A stretch of DNA of 64,000 nt from Notospermus geniculatus (GCA_002633025.1 NMRB01001339.1:4649-68648), one strand, 5' to 3'. Counted from the first letter of the stretch, positions 39,504 to 51,886 are shown. A program made the numbers and translations. Notes: generated from the letters alone by a model not told the origin.

Positions 39504-39939
39504 TAAGGCCGAATCGGTTTTACATGTGATGTCGTCCTGGGTATAACAGGAATATACCCAGGTTCAATGTCGTCCCACAAAACTATACCCTGGGTGCAGT
39601 TCGATCTATAAAAGTATACCCAGTACCGTAGTTTTGAGCATAGGGACGAGTTAGGAACGGATCTCGCGTGATCAACAACACCGCGCGCGATTGGTACTTC
39701 TGTCGTATACCTGGGCGGCATGTTCGTGACAAATGCCTGAATTGAAAACATGTTTTTGACTTGTCATGCCTGTGGTCATGTGACATTTTCTAGAACAATC
39801 TCGTCTTCAGGTGTGGTTTCCAATCCTGCGTACACTTTTGTAGATCGAACTATACCCAGGGTATAGTTTTGTGCGACGACATTGAACCTGGGTATATTTC
39901 TGTCATACCCAGGACGACATTAACCGATTCGGCACTTAA
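39504..39939. mobile_element. Inverted-repeat element, AAGGCCGAATCGGTT ends
   Basis: 115 bp arms (ATGTCGTCCTGGGTAT, AAACTATACCCTGGG and complements). The central 200 bp is unique. Confidence 0.9.
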
Positions 39940-40595
39940 GTTGTCTGTCCTTCCCTCAACTAAGAGGAAGAACACACATGCAAGATTCTACTTAATTACA
40001 AGTAGAACGTATCAACTATTCACTTGAACTGATGCTCGCTTGTTCACAGGATCGTGCAAACCACTGTCACTAATCACCACACATGGCTCGATCAAACACT
40101 TCTTTTAAGTGTTGCTCGTCATGTAAGGAACCGATATGGAGTCCTTTGATCGTAAACATTGACACGATGATCGACTTTCTTATTGCTGTTTAATCCACCA
40201 GGGGGTAACAAAATGATATATTCAGGCAGAAAGCCGTTGATTTGAGCACTTGCTTACACGTAGTTCGATCACACAACTTTAACTTGGGACTTGCGTGATG
40301 ACCAATGAGTGATAAAGCCATACACTTGTGCATTTCTTATATACCATTTATCAATGCGCAGTATAGACTGGTACCCGGTCCTAACTATTTTACATCGGGC
40401 TTTTGCATATGTTAGGACAGGTGTGAAAGAAATCCACATTCCCGTAATTAGTAAACAAAAGTATGGCAAAAGATCCAGTCATATGCAAATTACATGTAGT
40501 ATGTCGTAATACGGGCCGAGTGGCCAATCAAATCACGGAGAATTGACAGGCGACCGGAGGGCCAAAGACCTATTGTGTTCTAACAGTTGTGGCAG

Positions 40596-40697
40596 GGACA
40601 TTGTGGTACCATCCATCTCAGCTCCTGAAATACGTCATGGAAATGAAGTCCAATTTCGTATTTGGTACTTCGTGTTTCGACAGATTGCGAAACCTCA
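40596..40697. mobile_element. AGTGAGGTTTCGC MITE fragment
   Basis: TGTGGTACCATCCATCTC ... TTTCGTATTTGGTACTTCG ... GCGAAACCTCA. Confidence 0.75.
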
Positions 40698-40862
40698 ATA
40701 CTGTGTAGGGTAAAGTCTTAACGAAGTCATTTTTAAATTGTACCCTTCTCCTTGTCAAACGAAGCCAATCAATGACTTGGAATAACGGTTATCAGCAGTG
40801 CACTACGACCAATCCGCCATTCTGTCGGACTATAGACACATTGTAACGAAAAAATACAAATA

Positions 40863-41057
40863 ATGGCCAGTTCATTTCCGTCGAAACGTCCATTGCTGTT
40901 CCCCAATGAAGATTTACTGGCTGATATAAAGAAATCAAATAAGACCGGTGTTGTCTTGCTTCATACGACTCTTCGTGAGCTTACTACAAAGCTTTGCTCC
41001 AACAGCGTGCGTGGAATGTATGGTCATTTGCAAAAGTTTAAAGCCGCACTGTATTGA
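40863..41057 (+). CDS. Candidate small protein, 64 residues
   Basis: ATG at 40863 in context ATAATGGCC, starting MASSFPSKRPLLFPNEDLL; stop at 41057. A CCAAT box (GACCAATCC) lies 50 bp upstream. Its C-terminal half (LRELTTKL-S-SVRGMYGHLQKF) is repeated in frame in the next tandem unit, with four substitutions that all keep it open. Unrecognised. Could also be a first exon. Confidence 0.4.
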   Translation: MASSFPSKRPLLFPNEDLLADIKKSNKTGVVLLHTTLRELTTKLCSNSVRGMYGHLQKFKAALY

Positions 41058-41250
41058 ATTCAGAAAGTGCTTACGGTGTTGTCTTGCCTCATATGACTCT
41101 TCGTGAGCTCACGACAAAGCTTTCCTCCAGCAGCGTGCGTGGAATGTATGGTCATTTGCAAAAGTTTAAAGCCGCACTGTATTGAATTCAGAAAGTGCTT
41201 ACGGTGTTGTCTTGCCTCATACGACTCTTCCTGAGCTCACGACAAAGAAG
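40951..41250 (+). repeat. 126 bp tandem repeat, about 2.4 copies
   Basis: Units start at about 40951, 41077 and 41203. They end AAAGCCGCACTGTATTGAAT; a similar end is found at 29735-29770. Confidence 0.9.
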
Positions 41251-41339
41251 ATATATACTCTTAAGTAAAGTGGTCAGAACAAGTGGAATTCAATATACTC
41301 CTCAGGTAGTGTGGACCACTCAAAATCGCCCTTATATTA

Positions 41340-41472
41340 GGCCGAGTTTACATCGGATGACACGCGACATAAACACGCAGGCGAACAAAGGTTTCATGGG
41401 GATGAATCTTTTGTGAAGCCATTGTTCGCCTTCGTGTTCGTGTCGCGTGTCATCCGATGTAAACCCGGCCTT
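41340..41472. mobile_element. MITE, GGCCGAGTTTACATCGGATG ends
   Basis: AGGCCGAGTTTACATCGGAT and complement, with GACACGCGAC. Interior CAAAGGTTTCATGG shared with 25270-25480. Confidence 0.85.
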
Positions 41473-41497
41473 CCCACCTCCTCCAAGGCAGTCTTAA

Positions 41498-42678
41498 CTT
41501 AAAGCTGACAGGTCAGATATACTCTCCCACTTGTATGCAAAAATTTTTATGCTCAACTTCGGCAGACCACGAGGCTGCCGAAGTCGAGCGTTCGGTAATG
41601 TTCGTAATGTGCACTAAGCTTACTACCTTGAAACACCCATTACACCCTGCGCATACCAACTACGTCATCATTCACTCGCCTGATAACCGGAAGTGAAGGA
41701 TCGAGGGCTGTCTGAAAATCCAACACTCGAACCTTCAAAATGGAAGTAGAGGTAATCACCGCCGTAGTAATAAATGCATATCCTATCGAATCCAAACACA
41801 CTGAATAAACAAAGTATCCGATTACTTACTTATCAATGACCCTCGGATGCTATAGGCCTACCAAAATAAGTAGCCACCACAAAGATTGGCGTATCAAGAG
41901 AAAGCATTAGAATCGCCTCGTCTGCTCCGTCTGTAGGCCGCCATGACCGTGCATACGCAATGCTACGTACGCCCAGGCCTACCAGTGGGTTACATAACAT
42001 GGAGAACGTAAGGAGAGTTCAGTTGCCCTAAAGGCTACAACAACTATTATTCAGGTCTATTGACTAGTCCATTGTCATTGAATGGCTTGGCAGTATGGTT
42101 TACAGGCCAATCTCCTTGAATGACATAACTCCTAGTTCCCCTCTCGGTTCTCCATAGTGTCAGGTGATTACTAAATTGGGAGAGGCAAATCAGTGCATAG
42201 GCCTATACTGCTATACATGCATGAATTCATGGCGAACGCCTCCTGAGAAGAGGGGTAGGAGCGGACGTGGTTGCACTCGCAACGGTGCACGACCGGAGCT
42301 AACATTTCTTTTGAGGTCAAAGCGCCTTTTTGCGTGTGTTGTCGAATGGCCATGTTATGTGGAATTAGTTTTCGTTTGGACCTTCTCCATTTTTTTGACG
42401 TCGATTGCATGCGATTTCTTTGGATACGTACACTGTATATTTGGAGCCTACCTCTATCCATGCAGAGCCCTCGACCCTTCACTTCCGGTTATCAGGCGAG
42501 TGAATGATGACGTAGTTGTTATGCTCAGGGTGTAATGGGTGTTTCAAGGTAGGAAGCTTAGTGTACATTACGAACATTACCGAATGCTCGACTTCGGCAG
42601 GCTCGTGGTCTGCCGAAGTTGAGCGTAAAAATTTTTGCACACAAGTCGGAGAGTATATCTGACCTGTCAGCTTTAAGT
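41498..42678. mobile_element. 1.18 kb inverted-repeat element, 210 bp arms
   Basis: Arms 41498-41712 and 42464-42678 (AAAGCTGACAGGTCAGATAT and complement). Each has an inner hairpin CAACTTCGGCAG/CTGCCGAAG. The 750 bp centre has open frames on both strands (42164-42535 +, 42482-42171 -) and ATGGAAGTAGAG/GTAATC at 41740, none supported enough to call. Confidence 0.9.
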
Positions 42679-43027
42679 ACCTCACCTAGTTTAGTGGACC
42701 ACATTTGACTTAAGAGGTCTTAAGATAAGAATTTTTATGAATACCGGTCCTGGCTTAAGACAAGATTAGATGTCTTTTGCGGGAGTTTCACCAAGAGAAG
42801 TTGAAAAATCACACAGGCGATCGATCGGAGGTTTATTTTACCTTTGACGACCTTCGGCATCAAAGGCTGAAATGTCGCCCCGGAGCTGTGTCACTTTGTC
42901 CGAGGAATGTAGCAAAAATCACAGTTTCAGCTAACTTCCGATAAAGGTCACAAACTCGACATTGGTCTAAGTTGTCGGGGACAAATCCATAGAGCTCCTG
43001 TTAGAGCCCCATATTAATTTACCCTAT

Positions 43028-43929
43028 TAGTGAGGTTTCTCAAATCTGCCGAAACACGAAGTACGAAATTCGAAATTGGACTTCATTTCCATGACGTAAT
43101 GTAGGCCTATTTCAGGAGATGGTTGGTACCACAAATATCACCTGCTGCAAGAGCGTCTTTTAGCCATCTTCACTGAGTTCAGGTCAAGACTAGGCTTCTC
43201 CTCCCTTGACCTTCACGCAAGCAAACCACATTCCGTGTTCAACGGATTTCCCCGGTCCCAGAAATACCAACCAATCACGGCAAAGCTTGCATCGGCAGCT
43301 CGGGTATGATGACAAGATGGCGGTCGATGAAACTTTATTCGACTGTATATTAAAGGGAGACTCCACTCATTGTAAGCTTTTGAATTTTTATCAATCCATA
43401 GAGACTAATGCCATGAATTGTTATATCACCTGTGTTTAATAGGCTGACAACCTTTGTAGTGAATGAGTACTGTGAATGCCTAATCCTATTGGTTGTTCCT
43501 ACATAAATATGCATTGGGCACATATGACATCACATGTGCTGTGCAGTGGTCCCCTTGGGATTCTATTGAAACACTTAAAATGATGAGTTTGCTGATTTAA
43601 AAAAAATCTGACATGTTGCAGATATCAATGAATTTGAATGTATTAACGATATTTCAAACATTCAGAATTTCACACAATGAGAGGAGCCTCCAGTCCCTTT
43701 AAACTTCGAAATTTATCTTTCGTTTTCACTTCGTAGACACGAAGTGGAAATTTAAAAGATCAAGATGCACTATAACTCTCTCGGTCTTACATGATATGCT
43801 AAAAGACGCACTGGCAACAGGGACATTTCTGGTACCAACCGCCTCAAGAAATACATTACGTCATGGAAATTAAGTTGAATTATTTCGTATTTTGTACTTC
43901 GTGTTTCATCAGATTTGCCAAACCTCACT
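43028..43929. mobile_element. AGTGAGGTTTCGC MITE with 0.54 kb of insertions
   Basis: Left end AGTGAGGTTTCTCAAATC, right end GATTTGCCAAACCTCACT. The interior is replaced by a half copy of the 22180-22474 repeat (43169-43288), a short unique piece with ATGGCGG at 43317, and the element 43350-43702. Confidence 0.9.
43350..43702. mobile_element. Inverted-repeat element, AAAGGGAGACTCC ends
   Basis: TAAAGGGAGACTCCACTCAT at the left, TCCAGTCCCTTTA at the right. Uninterrupted version of 48403-49186. Confidence 0.85.
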
Positions 43930-44230
43930 TTTAAATGATTTTGGATGGGAGGGTTGGGGAAACTTTTACAAGAAAGAGGTCACATTATACTTTGGAGTCA
44001 GGAAAAAATTAATGTAGCTTCATAAGTTTGCCCCGCATATAAGCCTATACTTCTACGAAAAAAGTGCGCAATTAACTCTGCCCTCGAAGCTAAACAACAT
44101 TTAATGATTTATGAACGAATTCTGATATTCTAGAAGCATCTAGCCGATTTTCTATCGGATCTCCGATAAAAAACAGTGAAGTTTTAACAAGTATCCAATA
44201 AAAAGCACAAAGAACGACACACAAAATGAT

Positions 44231-44398
44231 ATAATACGAAGGATCGTCTCCGAATTTCACAAATTTTCGGCCCCGCCGGGGTCTTCCTCAGGCACTTTCT
44301 GATCGAAATACCAGGTAGCTCCTGTAGTTCGACTAGAAAATGCCTGAGGAAGACCCCGGTTGGGGTCGAAAATTTGTGAAATTAGGAGACGACCCTTC
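44231..44398. mobile_element. CTGAGGAAGACCCC hairpin family, full palindrome
   Basis: Arms of about 75 bp: GGATCGTCTCCGAATTTCAC ... CTTCCTCAGGCAC and complement, each with an inner GACCCC/GGGGTC hairpin. Confidence 0.9.
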
Positions 44399-44782
44399 GT
44401 ATTACATGTATATACAGTTTTAACACGAGTTTCATATCACCAGACAGAAGTACTCGATCTACAATCGAAAAAATTCTGAAAATATTTTGGATATCGGAAA
44501 GTGAAATAATGAATCAGACAGATTTCATTTTTTAAGTCGAACGAATGCTCTCAAATCGATCAATAATTTGGGGAATAATTGTTTTTTTTGCGGAGAGGAA
44601 TTAAAAGTACATATGAAAGTCGTGGCATTTTATCGATGACGGCGTTTACTTTCCCGTGGTACCGATTTCTGGATCCGTGCGCCAATGAATTAGGCTTAAA
44701 CGTTTCGATATACACCGAGATAAACTGGTACCCGGTCCATAACAATTTTACCTCGGACTTTTGCATATGTTAGTACAAGTGT

Positions 44783-44957
44783 TTATCTGCCAGTGTTTCT
44801 GTGGGTGAGTGTGTCCCCTTATTGTTTGGGAAACGCTGGCAGATAGATCGACATGTTTCTCTGTGTGTCCTCTATTGTCAAGTCGCCGCTTAATCCGTCA
44901 CACAATAGGAGGGGAACTCTCACAGATGGGGAACACTGGCAGATGTTACACCGGTCG
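44783..44957. mobile_element. MITE, ATCTGCCAGTGTTTCTGTG family
   Basis: TATCTGCCAGTGTTTCTGTG and AACACTGGCAGATGTTACACC ends within 20 bp blocks. A near-identical copy is at 57666-57842; a fragment at 50470-50502. Confidence 0.85.
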
Positions 44958-45768
44958 TGCCTATCGCGTTCGTGAATATGACTGGACGGTGCTGTCCCAG
45001 GTGATATGTATAGGAACTATTATGTCGATACTTTTCTATGTTTAACACCTTCGTGATTGGTGGATTTACTGGGTCAAATGGAGGTCACCTTCTATCTGCA
45101 TTCCGATACGTCAGCCGTATTGACAATTGAAAAAATTTACATAATTTATATAATATAAAATTTCCAAGTGACGTCACTGGCAGAATTCCTCCAAAATGTC
45201 GGCCAACATTAGGCAAACATGGCCTTGGAGAATATGTTGCAGAAATACACCTTCCCACTTTGACTAATTTTACAAAATCCAAAAATGGTGGCCAAACAAG
45301 CCACGACTGCAGCGCTCAGGTTGGTAGGATCAGTAACTAGTCCTAACACCGAGATTGCCAAAATGTACAGTATGAGCTTTTCGGTTGAACGCGTTCATTC
45401 CGTGTACATTCCATTTCCAACTCGACAAGAAAACCCCCCTCCCTGAGCACACAAGTTTTGTCATCTCATTCAGAATTCGAAATGTTGCTACGACGTGTAT
45501 GAACACTTAAAAGGCAATTAAGGCCATAAAAACTGCCAATAAGTGACACTGGCATATGGAAATCGCTGTAAGTAGCGACAGAAATGAGCACTCGCTATTG
45601 TGACCGTTCAAAAAGAAAACAAGAGTGTATGGATTTTTATGAGTATTGGCATTTTGATGTATTTAATGTGTTTGGGTTGTTAACAGATTTGCACTAACCA
45701 GCAGTGCCATCATCGGCACATAGCTGTACCCATTAAATGACCACCAAGTACACTGGTGAACAGATATA
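44958..45768. other. No recognisable feature
   Basis: Scattered short frames only. Confidence 0.4.
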
Positions 45769-45771
45769 TTA

Positions 45772-46204
45772 CTCTTCATTCCACATCCAATTGGCGCGAG
45801 GTTTATGGCCGATATCTCCGCAACGGCTGGGTCAAATTTGACATACCGTACATCAATCGATTTGTCTTTTTTGCCGCTACAGCCATCATCACTGTCATTT
45901 TCCCTATAAACGTGACAGAAAATAGTTCTTTCACCAATCACAGTTTGTGTTTACGGCCGAAATGGCGGCCATTTTGAAATGACGCAATGCATCGCGCACG
46001 TGTAAACTGCACTGAACACCATGGCGAAATAAAATGGGTTTTGAGAAAGGGATCCATTATGTCGGCCTTACGCGAAAAATGAAGATAGCAGAAAGATACC
46101 GACAGGAACGACAAGCCAATTGATGTATGGTATGTCGAATTTGACCCAGCCGTTGCGGAGATATCGGCTGAAAACCTCGCGCCACTCGGAAGTGGAATGA
46201 AGAG
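45772..46204. mobile_element. TA-flanked element, GGCGCGAGGTTTAT family, copy 1
   Basis: 100 bp terminal repeats (CTCTTCATTCCACATC and complement) flanked by TA. Interior AATGGCGGCCATTTTG and CGCAATGCATCGCGCACGTG. Copies: 48696-49128, 52720-53148, 63676 to window end. Confidence 0.9.
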
Positions 46205-46403
46205 TAGGAGAGTGGCCAATTTGAAGTTTGATGTAAGTTTCTGCCTGTTAATGAATGTAATGAACTCAACTTATGTTCATATATTGTGGGAAGGGTCCTT
46301 CTTTCCCCTTGGTNCGAAACAATCTTTTTGGGTATATTCATTGCCTTTACACAATATTACACCTTCTCAAACTCAATAGTTGCGTCATTCAGTTATCTCT
46401 TTA

Positions 46404-46438
46404 AGGTGGTGGTGGTGGTGGTGGTGGGGGGGGGGGGA
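46404..46438. repeat. GGT microsatellite and G run
   Basis: (GGT)n followed by a G run. Confidence 0.9.
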
Positions 46439-47079
46439 TGATAGAAAACCATTACAAAATTGGGCCGCAAGGTAGGATGGCTACTTCTAAGGTAGGGTGG
46501 CAAAATGCCAAGGTAGGGCATGTAGGGTGGGCCACCCTAACAAAAAGCCATGCCGAGAACACTGTATCAGTGAATTACATAATCAGTGGCAATTTTGCAA
46601 TGAAGTTAATGACAATATATTAAGGCAATTCTTGCCCTTGTTCATCAAAGGCATTTACAAGCAAATACTTGTTTTTCTTCGTTTTTTCTTCATATTTTCT
46701 TAAGAATAAAGCTTTTAATTACTCATGGTCGATGATACACTTGTGTTACATAACATGTCTGACCAGTTACGTCATAATAAGACATGTGTTTAAATCGTTT
46801 AATATTCCGGTTGCAGTCAATTCAGCTGAGACCCAAATATCGCAGATCCAACGACAGCTAAGAATTATGTGTCTGCGTACGCCTAGCTTAACACGTTGAC
46901 AGACGAGCGACGAGCAACGTGTTGAACGCGTTGAATTTTTCCCAACTCAGCCAGATGATCATCACTTCGTGACAACACAATACAAAACACGTCCCAATCT
47001 ACTCGTTAAAGTCTCTATACTTCCTGTGCTTCTTCCTGTGCTTCAGCCACAGGACTCAACGATGAAACCATTCAATGTA

Positions 47080-47443
47080 CAGTCTTGTTCAAAAGTAAAA
47101 AGTCAGTGATGTTTCCTATTCTGCTGAGATGCCAAAGGTCATTTATGGGTATGATTGCAATATTACACACAATGATTTTTAAAAAGTTTCTTTACCGAAA
47201 TTCATAGGATCAACTAGGGAATGACATCATATTGATTTTAAATTTAAAATTCCGAATTTTGAGTTGTTTCTTGATACTTTGCAATCATGATGTTTTTTTT
47301 AGTGGTATTTTGCCAGAAATGTATATCGTATAACTGTATGACCTTTTTAACAACATTATAGTGCATAACATAACACACTTTGAGGTTGAAACCATCGATA
47401 TTAGCTGAAAAATCTGCTGTCTTTTTACTTGTTAACAAGACTG
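47080..47443. mobile_element. Mariner-like TIR element, TA duplication
   Basis: Ends CAGTCTTGTTCAAAAGTAAA and complement, flanked by TA. No transposase. Flanked on both sides by direct copies of a 70 bp segment (CTCTATACTTCCTGTGCTTC). Confidence 0.8.
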
Positions 47444-47792
47444 TACATGTATACGTCTCTATACTTCCTGTGCTTCAGCCACAAGACTCGACAATGGAAC
47501 CATTCGATGTACACTGTTGGACTGAAATATTAGGCGACATAAAAATACTTGTTTAGCGTCCCCTCCCGACCTGAAAAATGCCAAGATCCCTGATTTTTTT
47601 TGTAATGCATTTCCATTAAAAAATTACCTACTCTAAAATTTGAAAATTAAAAAATATATATTTGTTTTTGACCTATCTTTTCAGCTAAAAGCTACTAAAA
47701 ATAAAAATAAAAACCTCCCTCCCAACCCTGAAAAACTAAAGTGCCCGGACGCTAAACAAGTAATTTTTTTTATCTGGCCTCAGGACATTTTC

Positions 47793-48400
47793 AAAATGCT
47801 AAGTCATTTTCCTCTTCTTTTATGCCTTCCTTTTGTCTCTAACCACTAATTATTTTTTCTTATTAATCAGAACATTTTTACCTTGGCAAGTGGATTATAT
47901 AACCCCCTCTGATTGTCCACAATGTAGGGCACAGAAATCGACACACAAACTGATATAATACAGGAAGTCGAATTCGAGAGGCTTGAATGGCACCCATCAT
48001 AATTATCTTTGTAATGTTGTCCATGGATCAGCAACATGTTGTCCACAAACCAAGATTTAAGCGTTTTTCGCTTAAACCTTGGAATTCGACTTCCTGTATT
48101 ATACCCCTCTGATTGTCCACATAAAAGTTTGTGGACAACATGTTGCTGATCCATGGGCAACATTCCAAAGATAATTATAATTCAAAGGCTTAAGCTATTG
48201 GAGGGGAGAAGTATGGATGAGGCGCATCATGATTGTCTTTGTTATTCGTATACCAGCAACCCCATGTCAATAACCTTTGGCATAGACAATCTCATGGGAT
48301 TATATAACCCACTTGCCAAGGTGAAAATGTTCTGATTAATAAGAAAAATAATTAGTGGTTAGAGACAAAAGGAAAACAAAAGAGGGAAATGACTTAGAAT
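47793..48400. mobile_element. Foldback with nested inverted repeats
   Basis: Outer arms about 110 bp (AACCACTAATTATTTTTTCT and complement). Inner pairs: AGGAAGTCGAATTC/GAATTCGACTTCCT and ATGGATCAGCAACATGTTGT/complement. Confidence 0.85.
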
Positions 48401-48402
48401 TT

Positions 48403-49186
48403 TAAAGGGAGACTCCACTCATTGTGTGAAATTCTGAATTTTTGAAATATCCTTAATACATTCAAATTTATTGATATCTGCAACATGTCAGATTTTTAAA
48501 AATCAGCAAACTCATCATTTTAAGTATTTTAATTGAATCCCAAGGGGACCATTGCACAGCACATGTGATATCATATGTGCTCAATGCATATTTATGAAGG
48601 AACAACCAACAGGATTAGACAGTCACGGTATTAGCTCATTCACTACAAAGGTCGTCAGCCTATTAACACTAGTGACATCACAATTCATGGCATTACTCTC
48701 CATTCCAAATCCCCTTGGCGCGAGGTTTATCAACGATAGCTCCGCAACGGCTGGGCCGATTTTGATGAAACATACGTCAGTTGACTTATCTTTCTTGGCG
48801 GTACAGCCATCATCACAGTCAATTTCCCGAAAAACGTGACAGAAAAAAGTTGTTTCACAAATCACCGTTTGTGCTGACGGCCGAAATGGCGGCCATTTTG
48901 AAATGACGCAATGCATCGCGCACGTGTAAACTGCACTGAACAGCATCGCGAAATGAAATGGGTTTTGAGAAAGAGATCCGTTATGCAGGCCTTACGCAAA
49001 AAATGAAGATAGCAGAAAGATACCGGCAAGAAAGACAAGTTTATTGATGTATGGTATGTTGAATTTGGCCCAGCCGTTGAGGAGATATCGGCCGAAAACC
49101 TCGCGCCAAGGGGATTTGGAATGAAGAGTAATCTCTATGGATTGATAAAAATTCAAAAGCTTACAATGAGAGGAGTCTCCCTTTAA
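48403..49186. mobile_element. AAAGGGAGACTCC element, interrupted
   Basis: Same element as 43350-43702, opposite orientation. Split at GGCATTA by 48696-49128. Confidence 0.9.
48696..49128. mobile_element. GGCGCGAGGTTTAT element, copy 2 (nested)
   Basis: TA target duplication at 48694-48695 and 49129-49130, confirmed by the empty site in 43350-43702. Confidence 0.95.
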
Positions 49187-49189
49187 AGT

Positions 49190-50100
49190 GTCCTAATATT
49201 TCTGTCCACCAGAGTACATGTATATTCTGGCCGGAATAGAGCATAATTTGGTGTCGTCTTGACGCTTATTATTCATAGCAAGATTGTGCTTTTTCACCAC
49301 AGACGCGATAAGTCCGGTGCCGTGACTGATGCCGCAAACCATCAGAAGTTACAAAGGCAAAACATGACCAATAACATGGCTTATGCGTCAGTGAATTTAA
49401 TATCTCCTTCGATTTATTTTCCATTGTTTTGCTTGCGAGTCGTCCCCGAAAGGTTTGAACGTGTCAGCATCACTCAAGGGTCTGTTTGCCGAGCCGAAAA
49501 CTTCCATGGGAAGACACAATCATTCGTGGCGACCTAATCATAGAAACAAATGATTCTCGTCGTTAATGACATCTGATTGAATCGTGGCCTTCAGGCAGCC
49601 ATTCATCCGTAGTGAACAGGGTTAAGAAAAAAATAAGGTGCGGTAATATAACATACTAACAGTACATGTAGTCAATTCGTTTGGGGAAATGCAAGCATTG
49701 GTCATTGCTGTTAACCATTTTCAATCAGCCTAACACTCATAAGTTCAATAGATCTTGGCTTTGTCCCTGACCACCTTTATCCCATGTGCATGTGTCCTTT
49801 GTTATTGTGTTGGTCAAAATAAATACCAATACCAATACCAATACCAATGCCAATACCAACACCAACACCAACACCAACATCAAATAAATATGTATCTTTT
49901 ATTCTCCAGTATTGGAGGGAAATTAATAAATAATAATAATATCATTCCTTGACGCATTGATCCCGCATCAAGATTGAGATGTTTTATAGTTCGATTTGGT
50001 GTAGGTGATTTACCGATGTCCGTTCACTATGATGGGGACCAGTTTGACAGCTGCGATACCCGTAACTGAATAGGTGGCATGGCAAGTGGTAACTACTACT
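49190..50100. other. Unassigned, with a short microsatellite
   Basis: 49820-49880 has a CCAATA/CCAACA hexamer array. Otherwise nothing supported. Confidence 0.4.
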
Positions 50101-50873
50101 GATGCAATTTTTGCCGGGAGAAATGTTGACTTTGAAGGAAATCGATGTTTTAGCTAAAATAGGTCAGGTCCACTCCGTCACATCTCATCATCTATGCATG
50201 TTTCCGAAATCACATCTAATCATCCATGTACGTTTCCCAAACAATAAGGGGGACACTTTTGTGTTTATAGACAATTTTACATCTGTTTTGCAAAATTTCT
50301 ATTCGTTTTTGGAAAATACACTTGTTATGCCGAAAATAATCACGTTTTGTATGTTTTGTATATCTCCTTTTACACAGAAATATCTGTTTCGGCACAAAAA
50401 CATATGTTTTATGCTTACAAATACGTTTTGTGCACGTCTAATTTATGCGGACATAACCGCCCATACACACTGACCCACAGAAACACTGGCAGATATAACA
50501 CACCGGCATACCAAGCAAATAGCCGTGGGAACCTTCATTCAATGACAAAAATATTTCCAATAAAGCAACTGAAGATGACGAGAAGCTATGCTGACAGTCC
50601 ATCATTGTCACTGCCAACATCGTAAACGAAGTTTGACAGGTGAACCCACATGGGCTGACCACACTGCACAATGTAATGACATCCAGTCGTTGGTCAGCAA
50701 TCGGGCCAAACACACCCGAGGGGAGGAGACAACCCTCACGAAATTCTGTTTTCTTTCGCTCGGTACTATTCGGCTTGTTCTTGTAACAAGTCTATTTTTG
50801 AAGCGACTTGCCTAAGGCTGTCACTGGCTTTTTTCGGTGCGATGGACGTATTTCAAGGCCTTGAGACCTAAGC

Positions 50874-51053
50874 CAATAGGAGCAGTCAGCCGCGCGAATT
50901 GCCAAAATAAGATGGCAGCACAGTTCTAGCGGTCCAATACAAAAGAAACTTCTCTTGATTGGTGCTCAGTCAAGACTGAATGAGTCCGCTATATGCATTG
51001 AATTGGGCCGTAGTGACACCTATTGGTCAACTCACTGACAGCTCCTATTACAG
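50874..51053. mobile_element. AATAGGAGCAGTCAGCCGC MITE, uninterrupted
   Basis: Empty-site version of 27162-27529. Confidence 0.9.
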
Positions 51054-51194
51054 TGTAGACTGACCGATGGCTAGCTCCGGCGAGGTCCCAGTATAGAGTC
51101 TTGGATGGCCTTGTATCCTTCAGTGAAGACATACGTAAATTGTTTCGAGGCCTACGTTACTGGTCCTGCCACGTCAGCCCACACTAGACTAACT

Positions 51195-51345
51195 AGGGAG
51201 GTTAAAAATGAAACGATAAACGTAAACTTTACGCCAACGTTTTTTTTCATACCACACATTCGCCAGATTTTGTATAGCATTTTCGGTACAAGAATAACGT
51301 TGTCGTTATCGTTTACGTTATCGTTTGATTTCTTAACTTTCCTAT
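51195..51345. mobile_element. TA-type MITE, AGGGAGGTTAAAAATG
   Basis: Copy of 14442-14591. Confidence 0.9.
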
Positions 51346-51600
51346 TGTTTGTTTGCGGCGTCGTAGCGGAGCGAGCGCGATCAAAACCATCACAATATAT
51401 ATAACATAATGTCTTATAAACAACACCCAACCAGAAACACCTGTTCAAGGTTCATCCTCCCATTTAAAATGCTTTATCGAGAAGAGATTTCTAACAGGTG
51501 CTTAAAAGCAGCGATCGTACCGGAATCTCAAAACTCTGACCAGATTTTTTTTGTGATCGCGTGGATCACGACAACGTCGCACGATATTGTTTGCTTAAAG

Positions 51601-51640
51601 TACATGTAAAGTACATGTACATGTACATGTACTTACTAGA
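51601..51640. repeat. TACATG tract
   Basis: ACATGTACATGTACATGTAC type repeat; shorter ones occur at 9120 and 9742. Confidence 0.8.
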
Positions 51641-51751
51641 GCTTGGGGTAGCCGACAGTAAACAGCGAGTTTGAGAATTCGTCCCGCTAACGGTGATATT
51701 TTTTTTAAATGGTGTACCTTTTGTATATTTTAAGTTCCCGTCTTTGTAAAT

Positions 51752-51886
51752 ACGGAGGTTTAGAAATCAAACGATAAACGTAAACGTTAACGACAACGTT
51801 ATTTTTGTACCGAAAATGCAATGTAAATCTGGTTTATGTGTAGTATGAAAAATAACGTTGTCGTAGTTTACGTTTATCGTTTGATA
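51752..51886. mobile_element. TA-type MITE, CGGAGGTTTAGAAATC
   Basis: Third copy of 14442-14591. Confidence 0.85.
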
